This document shows, piece by piece, positions 1 through 7,718 of a stretch of DNA of 15,076 bases (positions are counted from its first letter, which is position 1; each line of letters opens with the position of its first letter). The notes under the pieces were generated by a model that had not been told where the DNA came from, made no database searches, and worked only from the letters and a program-made list of their open reading frames with translations. The DNA comes from Deltaproteobacteria bacterium. GTDB taxonomy: Bacteria > Bdellovibrionota_C > UBA2361 > SZUA-149 > JADYYL01. The translations under genes were made by a program, and so were the position numbers. The DNA lies in NCBI GenBank assembly GCA_020853655.1, contig JADYYL010000263.1, forward strand, positions 1 through 15,076, in the 5' to 3' direction.

Positions 1-1
1 T

Positions 2-823
2 CGAGTTCGTTCAGGTGACGCAAATGCTCTCCCCGAGCCGCTTGCTGGGCAGTCTCCCCCACTCGTACCGCTGCAAGAGCTTGTTTCGGTTCGATATGAG
101 ACCGCCCCCCGCACGATTCATCATAAGAACCTTCTGCCGGTGACCTACGTGCTGGGCGATGTCGCCGGTGTCGTAGAGAGCCCCGTCTATGCGATTGGCG
201 CGCTGAACGAAGCGATCGGAAAGCTCGATGCTCGAGAGTTCGGTGGCTCGAAGCAAACACTCGACGTCTACAATGCGACCCTCCCGACGTCAGTGCGAGA
301 GCCCGCAATCAAGTGGGATGGCGAGTGGCATATCACCATCGAGGTGTTCCGCGACCTAGGCATCGCGTTTGGCGTCGTGCTAGTGCTGATCTACGTGCTG
401 ATGGTGGGTTGGTTTCGCTCGTTCATGACACCGGTGATCGTCATGACCGCGATCCCTTTTTCGCTCGTCGGAATCCTCCCTGCCCACGGCATGCTAGGTG
501 CCTTCTTCACGGCGACATCGATGATCGGTTTTATGGCCGGGGCGGGAATTGTTGTTCGCAACTCAATAATTCTCGTCGACTTCATCGAGCTTCGGCTCCG
601 GGAAGGGATGCCTCTCGCCGAAGCCGTGGTCGATGCCGGCGCGGTCCGCTTCCGACCGATGCTTCTTACAGCCCTCGCCGTTGTGGTCGGTGCCTCCGTG
701 ATACTCTTCGATCCGATCTTTCAAGGGCTAGCGCTCTCGCTCATGGCTGGTGAGATCGCGTCTCTCCTTGTCAGCCGCATGGCCGTGCCGGTGCTGTATT
801 ACCAGTTCCATCGGGAACGTTGA
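2..823 (+). CDS. RND efflux permease, C-terminal part (5' end outside window)
   Basis: This frame is open from the window edge to the TGA at 821-823, so the gene is cut at its 5' end. The visible ~273 residues are the last quarter of a permease that normally has about 1000-1050. They run from the second periplasmic domain ('[14 protein letters not shown]', 'ESPVYAI') into the last membrane helices: one at about 355-420, then the family motif [15 protein letters not shown] at about 538-582, then [27 protein letters not shown] and the closing VPVLYY. The 'FDPIFQGLA' wording is typical of the heavy-metal/CzcA-like and related RND groups. Such pumps act as inner-membrane trimers that use proton influx to drive substrate through a membrane-fusion protein and a TolC-type channel. 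Partner genes would lie upstream, outside the window. The substrate cannot be deduced. The family call is firm; the sub-family is less so. Confidence 0.93.
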   Translation, partial: RVRSGDANALPEPLAGQSPPLVPLQELVSVRYETAPRTIHHKNLLPVTYVLGDVAGVVESPVYAIGALNEAIGKLDAREFGGSKQTLDVYNATLPTSVREPAIKWDGEWHITIEVFRDLGIAFGVVLVLIYVLMVGWFRSFMTPVIVMTAIPFSLVGILPAHGMLGAFFTATSMIGFMAGAGIVVRNSIILVDFIELRLREGMPLAEAVVDAGAVRFRPMLLTALAVVVGASVILFDPIFQGLALSLMAGEIASLLVSRMAVPVLYYQFHRER

Positions 824-1216
824 GCGAATCGAGTACGAATCTCTGTAGCTAGTACTCTGACAAGTTAGCCTATCAACGACTTGTCAGAGCACGAGTCCTT
901 TTCAGCGCGAGTCACCCGCTTCTCTGCGCGCGCAGTTCCAATTTCTTCAACGTGATACTCCTCTGCCCTCAAACTGGAACGAGCCATTCAAGTACTCTTA
1001 GCGACTCCATGTTGCACGCGAAGCACACTTCATCGCATAACAATCGTTGATTGATCTTTTCTCACATTCTTTTCTGGGCAGAGCGGTAGTTCTCAAAGGG
1101 CCGCATTGCGGCACAACCAGGAGGTTTCCACGATTCGTTGCCACCACTTCTGAGATGCCATGATGCGCATCTCCCAACTCTCACTTTCCGCCACTCAGTG
1201 CGCCATGAGGGAAACC
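824..1216. other. Intergenic region between RND gene and orphan ORF
   Basis: I see no convincing gene in this stretch. It holds the perfect inverted repeat at 855-889, then AT-richer sequence (about 1020-1075). A purine-rich AGGAGG occurs at about 1119-1124, but the frame that follows in phase with the next gene hits TGA at 1151-1153, so it does not serve that gene. No clear -35/-10 pair was found. Confidence 0.5.
855..889 (+). terminator. Perfect 11-bp inverted repeat downstream of the RND gene, possible terminator
   Basis: CTCTGACAAGT (855-865) is the exact reverse complement of ACTTGTCAGAG (879-889), with a 13-nt loop. A G-U pair (866/878) could extend the stem inward. It lies 31 nt past the RND stop codon. 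A short T run (898-902) starts 8 nt after the stem, too far for a textbook intrinsic terminator. It could equally be a factor-dependent terminator, a 3' mRNA-stabilising hairpin or a protein-binding palindrome. Confidence 0.35.
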
Positions 1217-1927
1217 ATGAAGAAATGGACTGAAGTCGTCGCCGTCGTCCACGCCGTCGGAGGCCCGGAGGCCTATCGCACGTTGCTCGACCGAATGAAG
1301 GTGGCACCCGAGTCTCTCGGCATCGAACTCACCGTCGCAGGTCGTTCGACGGCTGTCGGGAACCCCGGAATCGAGATTCTCGAATCGGGTCACCGCCGGA
1401 TTCCGCTCGAGCAGTTCATCGGCGACAACTCGCTTCACAACTCCCCCGTCCTGCTCGTCCCCGGCAGCCTCGACGCCTACGGCGGCATCTGCGCGGCATT
1501 GCAACAGTGCGCGGAACTCGCCGAGCGATGCATCGGCGTGCTCGTGCCGCACGATCAGATCGTTCAGCAGTTCGTCGACGAGTCGCTGGACACATCGCTG
1601 CAGCAGATGCTTCGCACCTACGGCGTGTGGCCGCTGACCGCACACGACGTCGTCGCTCCCAGTGCGCCTCTCGCGACGCGGTGGTTCATCGACCTCGTCG
1701 ATTCGTCGGAGGGTACTCTGGGCAAACTGCTCCCGTCTCTTGCGGGCACAGACCACGTCCTATGCCGTCTCAAGGCGACGAACCAGCACGGGCACCGAAG
1801 CACGTACCGGGAGTACCTCCGCAGGATGCTCCCGTATCTCACCGGCGACATCGGCTCGCGCATCCTCGCCCACGGCGGCGGCGCGCAGTGCTGGGCGTTC
1901 CTCGACGAGCGAGCTGCGCGGGCGTAA
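1217..1927 (+). CDS. Hypothetical protein, ~236 aa, unknown family
   Basis: I do not recognise this protein. In-frame starts exist at 1160, 1163, 1205 and 1217. I prefer ATG 1217 because a GAGGGA (1207-1212) sits four bases upstream of it, while the earlier ATGs have no Shine-Dalgarno at a usable distance. The product has no signal peptide and no membrane helix, so it is probably cytoplasmic. It alternates hydrophobic strands (WTEVVAVVHAVGG near the N-terminus; SPVLLVPGSLDAYGG and CIGVLVPHD in the middle) with helical stretches, suggesting an alpha/beta fold. The C-terminal part is basic and aromatic (RSTYREYLRRMLPYL) and ends with a GGGAQCWAF segment. Coding character is good: strong G/C at third positions and a long open frame. 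It stands alone, with gaps of several hundred bases on both sides, so the neighbours say nothing firm about its role. Confidence 0.7.
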   Translation: MKKWTEVVAVVHAVGGPEAYRTLLDRMKVAPESLGIELTVAGRSTAVGNPGIEILESGHRRIPLEQFIGDNSLHNSPVLLVPGSLDAYGGICAALQQCAELAERCIGVLVPHDQIVQQFVDESLDTSLQQMLRTYGVWPLTAHDVVAPSAPLATRWFIDLVDSSEGTLGKLLPSLAGTDHVLCRLKATNQHGHRSTYREYLRRMLPYLTGDIGSRILAHGGGAQCWAFLDERAARA

Positions 1928-1973
1928 AGCATCGCGTTCGCTCGATCATTTGGGGGGCGGTTCGTGACGATCG

Positions 1974-2011
1974 TCGCGACGGTTTTCGCGAATACTTCGC
2001 GACGGTTTTCG
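1974..2011. repeat. Two direct copies of a 15-nt repeat, 23-nt spacing
   Basis: TCGCGACGGTTTTCG occurs at 1974-1988 and again, identically, at 1997-2011, so the copies start 23 bp apart. This is close to two helical turns, a spacing that puts both copies on the same face of the DNA. It lies 47 nt after the orphan gene's stop codon and about 300 nt before the epimerase gene. It could be a paired regulator site or a remnant of local duplication. Confidence 0.55.
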
Positions 2012-2302
2012 AGAACCGCTCCCCCATCCTTCTCCTCTAAGCTTCCTTTTGCAGGCCTGAGACGCAGGACTCTCCAATCGGTCTTTGAGAGCGAGAAACC
2101 ACCGAATCCCGCGCGCGGAGGTCTGCTATCCCACTGAAATTCCAGCACTTCGGCAATCCGCCATTCTGTAGTAATAAGGTCGCTGAATTTTTCAGGTGCC
2201 CGCTGGCTGAGCGGGTTCTCAATTGGAGCGCGAATCCGGACGCGGAGCCTGAGACATTACGCCAGTAGGCTTGAGGTCCGCGCCACAAACCAAGTTTTCA
2301 TC

Positions 2303-2309
2303 GAGGGAG
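2303..2309 (+). promoter_or_regulatory. Shine-Dalgarno of the epimerase/dehydrogenase gene
   Basis: GAGGGAG ends four bases before ATG 2314. It fixes that start, which also matches the usual N-terminus of UDP-GlcNAc 2-epimerases (MKIAIVVGTRPE). Confidence 0.75.
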
Positions 2310-2313
2310 CAAA

Positions 2314-4554
2314 ATGAAGATCGCGATCGTCGTCGGCACCAGGCCGGAGGTGATTAAAATGTGCCCGGTCATCCGTGAGTGCCAGGCGCGTGGGGTGAAC
2401 TTCTTCATCATCCATTCGAATCAACATTACAGCGCCCAGATGGACGCGGTGTTTTTTCAGGAGCTCGAAATTCCTGCGCCGAAGTACAACCTCCACGTTG
2501 GCTCCGGCACACACGGGAATCAGACCGGCAACATCATGATCAAGATCGAGCCGATCTTCATGGAAGAGAAGCCCGATGTGATGCTCGCGCAAGGCGATAC
2601 GAACACCGTCGCCGCCGCCGCTCTCGCTGCACACAAGCTCGGCATCAAGGTCGGCCATATCGAAGCGGGCCTCCGGAGCTACGACCGAACGATGCCGGAA
2701 GAGAGCAATCGCGTCGTCACCGATCACGTTTCCGATATGCTCTTTGCTCCGACACTGAAACAGCTTGGCATCCTCCGCGGCGAAGGAATCTCCGATTCGA
2801 AGATCTCCGTCGTCGGGAACACGATCGTCGACGCCGTGTTACAGAACAAAGAGCTCGCCCAGACGCGGAGCGATATCCTCAAGCGCCTCGGAGTGACGCC
2901 CAAAGAGTTTATTCTGGTCACCGCACACCGGGCCGGTAACGTCGATACGGCTCCAGCGCTCAAAGAGACCCTCGCCGTCATCGGCGCCCTCCCGGGCACT
3001 GTCGTCTGGCCGATTCACGTGCGAACCGTGAAGAGCATCACGACGTTTGGACTTGAGCTTCCCAAGAACGTTATTACGTGCGACCCGCTTGGCTTCTTCG
3101 ACTTCCTCAACCTCGAGCAGAACGCGAAACTGATCGTGACCGACTCCGGTGGAGTGCAGGAAGAGGCCTGTATCCTCGGCGTTCCCTGCATCACGATTCG
3201 AGAAAACACCGAACGTCCTGAGACGGTTGATGTTGGCGCAAACGTCCTTATCGGACGCAGCGTCGAGCGCCTGAGAGAAGCACTCGAGCGACCGAAGTCG
3301 TCTTGGAAGAATCCGTTCGGCGATGGCACAACCTCGACCCAGATCATCGACAAGGTGCTCGGCGTTAAAACGATCGACCCTCGGGACAAGAACATCGTCG
3401 TTGTCGGACTCGGCTACATGGGGCTCCCGACGGCGTTGCTCCTCGCGCGCAGCGGATATCAAGTCGTCGGCTTCGATATTGACCCGTCGAAAGTCGACGC
3501 GCTCAATAGCGGAAGGTGCTTCTTCGATGAGCAAGGAATGCCAGAGTTGCTCACGGCAGCTCTTTCGACGAACCGCTTCAAAGCCTCGACAACAATCTCC
3601 CCGGCGAATGTCTACATCATTGCCGTTCCTACGCCGCACATCGGCCGGCAATGCGATCTGACCTACGTGTTGAAGGCGGCAGAATCCGTTGCAACAGTGG
3701 CCCAAGACGGAGATCTGGTGATTGTGGAATCCACGATCAAGCCACGCACTTGCGAAGACGAAGTCCTCCCGATCTTCCAGAAACGCAACCTGAATGTGCA
3801 GCTCGTGCACTGTCCCGAACGCGCGATCCCTGGCGACACACTGCGAGAGATCGTCCACAACGATCGGATCGTCGGCGGTCTCACCGAAGAAGCCGCACAA
3901 CGCGCAGAGCGGATCTACGCGAGCTTCGTTGCTGGAAAGATTTTCCGTGCAAACGCTCGCACTGCGGAAGTCGCGAAGCTCATGGAGAACACGTTCCGCG
4001 ACGTGAACATCGCGCTCGCCAACGAGTTCTTGAAGATCTCAGATGAACTGCAGTTCGATGTCTGGGAGGCAATCCGACTCGCGAATCGCCATCCCCGGGT
4101 TGAGATCATGCAACCCGGCCCCGGAGTGGGAGGACACTGCATCGCGATCGATCCTTGGTTTCTCACGGAGAACACCAAGAATGCGAAGCTGATCGTTGCC
4201 GCGCGCGAGATTAACGACAGCATGCCTGGCTACGTCACCCAGCGACTCTATCGTGAAAGCGGGAACAAAGGTCAGAAGCTGAAAGTCGGCGTTCTCGGAC
4301 TTGCCTACAAGAAGAATGTCGACGATGCGCGTGAAACTCCAGCTGAGCATATCATCGAGCTTCTTCAGAAGGACGGACACGAAGTCCGCGCGCACGATCC
4401 TCTCGTAAAGGACTGGGACGGTCCTCGCGAAAAGGATCTCGCGGCGCTGGAACAGTGGGCCGATGCGCTCATCCTCGTCACAGACCACGACGCATACAAG
4501 TCGTTTCGAACGACGAAGCTGTTGGTGGACACCCGAAACCTCTACCATCGATAG
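2314..4554 (+). CDS. Bifunctional UDP-GlcNAc 2-epimerase / UDP-ManNAc 6-dehydrogenase (WecB-WecC type fusion)
   Basis: One 746-aa protein carries two consecutive pathway enzymes. Residues 1 to ~349 are a non-hydrolysing UDP-GlcNAc 2-epimerase: GTRPE (8-12), D95 in QGDTNT, E117 in HIEAGLRS, E130 in MPEESNR, H205, DSGGVQEEA (277-285) and ENTERPET (297-304). D95, E117, E130 and H205 match the known WecB catalytic set. Residues ~360-746 are a UDP-sugar 6-dehydrogenase: Rossmann GLGYMG (365-370), CPER, K555 in AKLMEN, the nucleophile C609 in GPGVGGHCIAIDP, and the C-terminal GLAYKKNVDDARETPAE. Together they would turn UDP-GlcNAc into UDP-ManNAc and then UDP-ManNAcA in the cytoplasm, a precursor for enterobacterial-common-antigen-like, capsular or O-antigen glycans. 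The linker is only about 10 residues. One oddity is that the usual HR(A/R)EN motif reads HRAGN (205-209). Separate wecB and wecC genes are the norm; fusion is less common. Confidence 0.95.
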   Translation: MKIAIVVGTRPEVIKMCPVIRECQARGVNFFIIHSNQHYSAQMDAVFFQELEIPAPKYNLHVGSGTHGNQTGNIMIKIEPIFMEEKPDVMLAQGDTNTVAAAALAAHKLGIKVGHIEAGLRSYDRTMPEESNRVVTDHVSDMLFAPTLKQLGILRGEGISDSKISVVGNTIVDAVLQNKELAQTRSDILKRLGVTPKEFILVTAHRAGNVDTAPALKETLAVIGALPGTVVWPIHVRTVKSITTFGLELPKNVITCDPLGFFDFLNLEQNAKLIVTDSGGVQEEACILGVPCITIRENTERPETVDVGANVLIGRSVERLREALERPKSSWKNPFGDGTTSTQIIDKVLGVKTIDPRDKNIVVVGLGYMGLPTALLLARSGYQVVGFDIDPSKVDALNSGRCFFDEQGMPELLTAALSTNRFKASTTISPANVYIIAVPTPHIGRQCDLTYVLKAAESVATVAQDGDLVIVESTIKPRTCEDEVLPIFQKRNLNVQLVHCPERAIPGDTLREIVHNDRIVGGLTEEAAQRAERIYASFVAGKIFRANARTAEVAKLMENTFRDVNIALANEFLKISDELQFDVWEAIRLANRHPRVEIMQPGPGVGGHCIAIDPWFLTENTKNAKLIVAAREINDSMPGYVTQRLYRESGNKGQKLKVGVLGLAYKKNVDDARETPAEHIIELLQKDGHEVRAHDPLVKDWDGPREKDLAALEQWADALILVTDHDAYKSFRTTKLLVDTRNLYHR

Positions 4555-4729
4555 ATCCACCGCCGGGGACTAGTCGAGCGGCGACCAAACTGAGATCGTG
4601 ACCCTCCGTTGTCGCAGCGGCAGATCCCGCCGCACCGTGTTCTTCCGTGGCGCAATTTCGATAGCCACCTTAGAATCCATTTGCATCCGCGAAGTGACCG
4701 CAGAACGGCCCCGCATCCCGCCTATCAAC

Positions 4730-6184
4730 ATGAGCGAAGAACAACCTTCCGTCCGCGGAGCACACAGAAAACGGGTTCTTTGCGTCGTCCCTCCGACCGG
4801 AAAGTATGTGCGGGAGGATCGCTGCCAGACTCCGATCGCTAAGCTGAAGACGATCTCCCTTCGTCCTCCAATCGACCTCATGTATGCCGCGGGCAGTTAT
4901 CGCGCGGCTGGTGCGGACACACGTCTCAGAGATTACGCCGCCGAGGAACTCACGTGGGATGACTTCGAGCGCGACGTCCTCGAGTTCCAGCCCGAAGAGC
5001 TCCTCTTGAGCATTACGACGCTTTCCCTTGAAGCCGATGTTTCGGCTGCCGAGCGAGCTCGCGCTGCCGTGCCCAACATCCGGATCGGCGCGATCGGCGC
5101 CCATTTCAACACGCTCGATCGCGATTCGTTAGTGCGTTACCACGCGCTCGACTTCGTGATTCGCAATGAATACGAATCTGCGTGTTTTGAACTTGGCGAG
5201 GGTAAGCCGCTTGACGAGATCCTGGGACTGACCTGGCGCGAGCCAAGCGGCGAGATCGTTCGCAATGCGCCCCGCCCCTTTGAAGACGACCTCGACCGAT
5301 TCGCGTTTCCCGCTCGCGACCTGATCCGGAACGACCTCTATACCCGCCCAGACACGGGAATGCCGCAAACGACGATCGTCACGAATCGAGGCTGCCCGTT
5401 TCACTGCATCTACTGTCTCGCAAATCAGGTTGCGGGCACGAAGAATCGTTATCGATCCGTCGCTCAGGTCATCGACGAGATTCAGCAATGTATCTTGCAG
5501 TTTGGCATTCGCGACTTTCTTTTTCGCTCGGAGTTGTTCACGCAGAACAAGCGCTGGGTGACTGAGTTGTGCGAAGCGATTATCGCGCGTCGACTGGACA
5601 TCCGGTGGGCCTGCAATAGTCGCGTCGACACACTTTCTCCTGCCCTCCTTCGCACAATGCGGCGTGCAGGTTGTTGGATCGTCGCCTTCGGAGTCGAGAG
5701 CGGAGACCAGGCCACGCTCGACCGCGTACAAAAACGGGCAAAAGTCGAAGATGCATTCGCCGCCGTTCGAATGACGCGCGATGCGGGGATCAAGACGAGT
5801 GCGTATCTTCTCGTTGGACTTCCGTGGGACACCCACGAAACCCTCGTTCAACAGATCACATTTGCGAAAGCACTCGATCCCGATTTTCTTGAGATCTTCT
5901 ATCCGTATCCGTTTCCCGGTACCCCGCTCCACACGCTCGCGATCACCGAGGGTCTCATTGCGGATGGCGAGATCCCACAGCACGCGTACTCCGAGCCCGC
6001 GATGCGTACCCGGCACCTCTCCATCGATCAGTTGAGAAACTTTCGCGTTCACGCGTTGCGTCGCTTCTATCTTCGCCCCCGCGTCATTGCGCGAACGCTG
6101 GCCCAGACCAGAAGCCCGCGCGAGATGTGGAACTACGTTCGCGCAGGTGTTCACCAGCTCACGGCATCTCAGGCAGAGTCATGA
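4730..6184 (+). CDS. B12-binding-domain radical SAM protein, ~484 aa
   Basis: The protein has the two-domain layout of cobalamin-type radical SAM enzymes. Residues ~14-150 resemble a B12-binding domain (RVLCVVPPTG, RPPIDLMYAAGSYRAAG, then SITTLSLEADV), without an obvious DxHxxG lower-ligand motif, as is common in this class. The radical SAM core begins at C222-PFH-C226-IY-C229, the [4Fe-4S]-binding CxxxCxxC, followed by VAFGVESGDQATLDRVQK and AYLLVGLPWDT, which are hallmarks of the fold. It would cleave SAM to a 5'-deoxyadenosyl radical; the substrate is unknown. Many relatives sit in lipid, hopanoid or glycan loci. The frame stays open back to a GTG at 4598, but similarity to the family only begins near residue 15 of the ATG-4730 form, so I chose ATG 4730. 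No clear Shine-Dalgarno is visible at either start. The stop codon overlaps the next start (ATGA). Confidence 0.88.
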   Translation: MSEEQPSVRGAHRKRVLCVVPPTGKYVREDRCQTPIAKLKTISLRPPIDLMYAAGSYRAAGADTRLRDYAAEELTWDDFERDVLEFQPEELLLSITTLSLEADVSAAERARAAVPNIRIGAIGAHFNTLDRDSLVRYHALDFVIRNEYESACFELGEGKPLDEILGLTWREPSGEIVRNAPRPFEDDLDRFAFPARDLIRNDLYTRPDTGMPQTTIVTNRGCPFHCIYCLANQVAGTKNRYRSVAQVIDEIQQCILQFGIRDFLFRSELFTQNKRWVTELCEAIIARRLDIRWACNSRVDTLSPALLRTMRRAGCWIVAFGVESGDQATLDRVQKRAKVEDAFAAVRMTRDAGIKTSAYLLVGLPWDTHETLVQQITFAKALDPDFLEIFYPYPFPGTPLHTLAITEGLIADGEIPQHAYSEPAMRTRHLSIDQLRNFRVHALRRFYLRPRVIARTLAQTRSPREMWNYVRAGVHQLTASQAES

Positions 6185-7713
6185 TGACCTCAGGCACTTC
6201 TGCTCGTGCGAAGTATCTCTCCGCGGCACTGGTCGTCGCTCTCGTGTGCGCCCTCTTTGCCCCGGTGCGTCATTTCGATTTTCTCTCGTTCGACGATCCG
6301 GAATATGTCTCGGAGAACCCGCATGTGCAGGCGGGGCTGACGAAGGAGACCTTTCAATGGGCGTTCTCAGAGGCGCACAGCGGACACTATCATCCGCTGA
6401 CGTGGCTCTCTCACGCCCTCGACATACAGCTCTTCGGTTTGAACCCAGGCTGGCACCATGTGATCAATGTGGCCATTCACGCACTGAGCGCGCTGCTCCT
6501 CTACTTCTTTGTCCTCCGACTTCTTGCGCCGAATGATCGGGAAGTTCGCTCCACGTCGGTTGGTCCGGCGCTGATCTGCGCATTAATCTTCGGACTCCAC
6601 CCGCTTCGCCTCGAATCCGTCGCTTGGATCAGCGAGCGGAAGGATGTGCTCAGCGTCTTCTTTGCACTACTCGCACTCCACGCCTACGTTTCGTTCGCGC
6701 GCCATCGAACGCTGGTGAACTCTCTTGCAGTCATGGTTTGCCTGCTGTGCGGACTCCTTGCGAAGCCGATGCTCGTCTCGCTCCCCGTTCTGTTTCTCGT
6801 GTGCGACTACTGGCCGCTCGATCGTTTGCGTGTGGCATCGGCGGGTGTCAGCTCGTTCCGAAATCGAATCGTCGAGAAGCTCCCGTTCTTTGCGCTCTCG
6901 GGTGTGTTCTGTGTCGTTGCGCTCTCCGCACAGGCCTCCGGCGGAGGGCTCCGCTCCATGGCGGAGTCCGACCTCTCCAACCGCATCGCCGTGGCTTTCA
7001 CGGCGACACTTGCCTACGCTGGGAAGCTCTACTGGCCAACGGGATTTGGGATCTTCTATCCGCATCAGATGCTGACACCAGGGATCGGCGCCGGTTCTGC
7101 CCTCGGGCTTATCGCCATCAGCGGTTGGTGTTGGGCACTCCGCAATCGCTACCCCTCACTCCTCTTCGGATGGCTCTGGTTCACGATTGCAATCCTGCCA
7201 GTGTGCGGATTGGTGCAGATTGGTGGCCAGCTTCTCGCGGATCGTTGGACGTATCTCCCGCACGTCGGGCTGATCCTCGGCACGGTTGTTTTTGTCCGAG
7301 ACTATCTGACCGATTCATTCCCAAAACTGAATCGCGTTGTTATCGCGGCACTACCCGTCGTTGCCTGTTTTGTCATCACGGCGCGCGAACTGCCGCACTG
7401 GCGAAACGGCGAGGCGATTCACCGCCGGACGCTCGCGGTTTCGCCCAACAACTTCATGGCGCACACGAACTTGAGCTTTGATCTTTTGAAACGGGGGGAG
7501 CTTGCCGAAGCGAAGGTTCATGCGCTCGAAGCCGTGAGACTCAATCCCACATACCCCGAGGCGCTGAATAACTTGGGGACGGTACACGGCCAGCTCGGCG
7601 AGTATCGCGAGGCGTTGCCCCACTTTCAGAAGGCGCTCGAAATCCGGCCCAACTTCTCCGCGGCACGCCATAACTTACAGTTGACGCTCGTGCACCTGGG
7701 CCGGAACTCCTAG
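6181..7713 (+). CDS. GT-C / TMTC-like multi-pass membrane glycosyltransferase with C-terminal TPRs
   Basis: The start ATG (6181-6183) overlaps the radical SAM stop codon as ATGA; ATG 6184 is an alternative. The ~510-aa product has a first membrane helix (~12-27) followed by the acidic loop FLSFDDPEYVSENPHV with D38-D39, the place where GT-C enzymes carry their catalytic acid. HYHPLTWLSHALD and WISERKDVLS follow, then about nine hydrophobic segments. The last ~90 residues contain TPR units (a full one near 457-490, LGEYREALPHFQKALEIRP, plus flanking partial repeats). This matches the bacterial relatives of TMTC/PMT O-mannosyltransferases (DUF1736-TPR type). Such proteins are inferred to use a polyprenyl-phosphate sugar and act on the periplasmic face. 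Acceptor and donor are unknown. Coupling to the radical SAM gene and proximity to two Ser/Thr-rich exported proteins make envelope glycosylation plausible, though that is inference. Confidence 0.82.
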   Translation: MMTSGTSARAKYLSAALVVALVCALFAPVRHFDFLSFDDPEYVSENPHVQAGLTKETFQWAFSEAHSGHYHPLTWLSHALDIQLFGLNPGWHHVINVAIHALSALLLYFFVLRLLAPNDREVRSTSVGPALICALIFGLHPLRLESVAWISERKDVLSVFFALLALHAYVSFARHRTLVNSLAVMVCLLCGLLAKPMLVSLPVLFLVCDYWPLDRLRVASAGVSSFRNRIVEKLPFFALSGVFCVVALSAQASGGGLRSMAESDLSNRIAVAFTATLAYAGKLYWPTGFGIFYPHQMLTPGIGAGSALGLIAISGWCWALRNRYPSLLFGWLWFTIAILPVCGLVQIGGQLLADRWTYLPHVGLILGTVVFVRDYLTDSFPKLNRVVIAALPVVACFVITARELPHWRNGEAIHRRTLAVSPNNFMAHTNLSFDLLKRGELAEAKVHALEAVRLNPTYPEALNNLGTVHGQLGEYREALPHFQKALEIRPNFSAARHNLQLTLVHLGRNS

Positions 7714-7718
7714 CCCTA

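Larger units (their letters stand above)
1928..2313. other. Intergenic region upstream of the epimerase/dehydrogenase gene
   Basis: No supported gene lies in these 386 bp; the long opposite-strand frames here lack any recognisable content. The stretch contains the tandem 15-nt repeat (1974-2011), a small CTGAA/TTCAG hairpin (2183-2195) and a CCCGC/GCGGG hairpin (2199-2215). A TAGTAAT (about 2170-2176) could be part of a -10 element, but I could not pair it with a convincing -35. The promoter of the glycan block presumably lies here. Confidence 0.45.

Noticed and set aside
1047..1080. TTGATT/TTGATC sequences as a -35 for the orphan gene
   Set aside because: No -10-like hexamer lies at 16-18 bp, so a promoter here is not supported.
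1507..2148. Overlapping Arg-rich open frames on both strands around the orphan gene's 3' end
   Set aside because: They are extremely Arg-rich, typical of off-frame reading of GC-rich coding DNA, and have no start signals or domains.
2839..3900. 353-aa open frame on the minus strand inside the epimerase/dehydrogenase gene
   Set aside because: It is antisense to a gene with complete catalytic motifs for two enzymes, and its translation has no recognisable domain. It is a GC-bias shadow.
4598..4729. GTG 4598 as the start of the radical SAM protein
   Set aside because: The extra 44 residues are Arg-rich and unlike the family's N-terminus, and similarity begins just after ATG 4730. The longer form cannot be fully excluded because neither start has a clear Shine-Dalgarno.
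5129..6154. 341-aa open frame on the minus strand inside the radical SAM gene
   Set aside because: The plus strand carries the CxxxCxxC cluster and other family motifs over the same bases; the antisense translation shows nothing.
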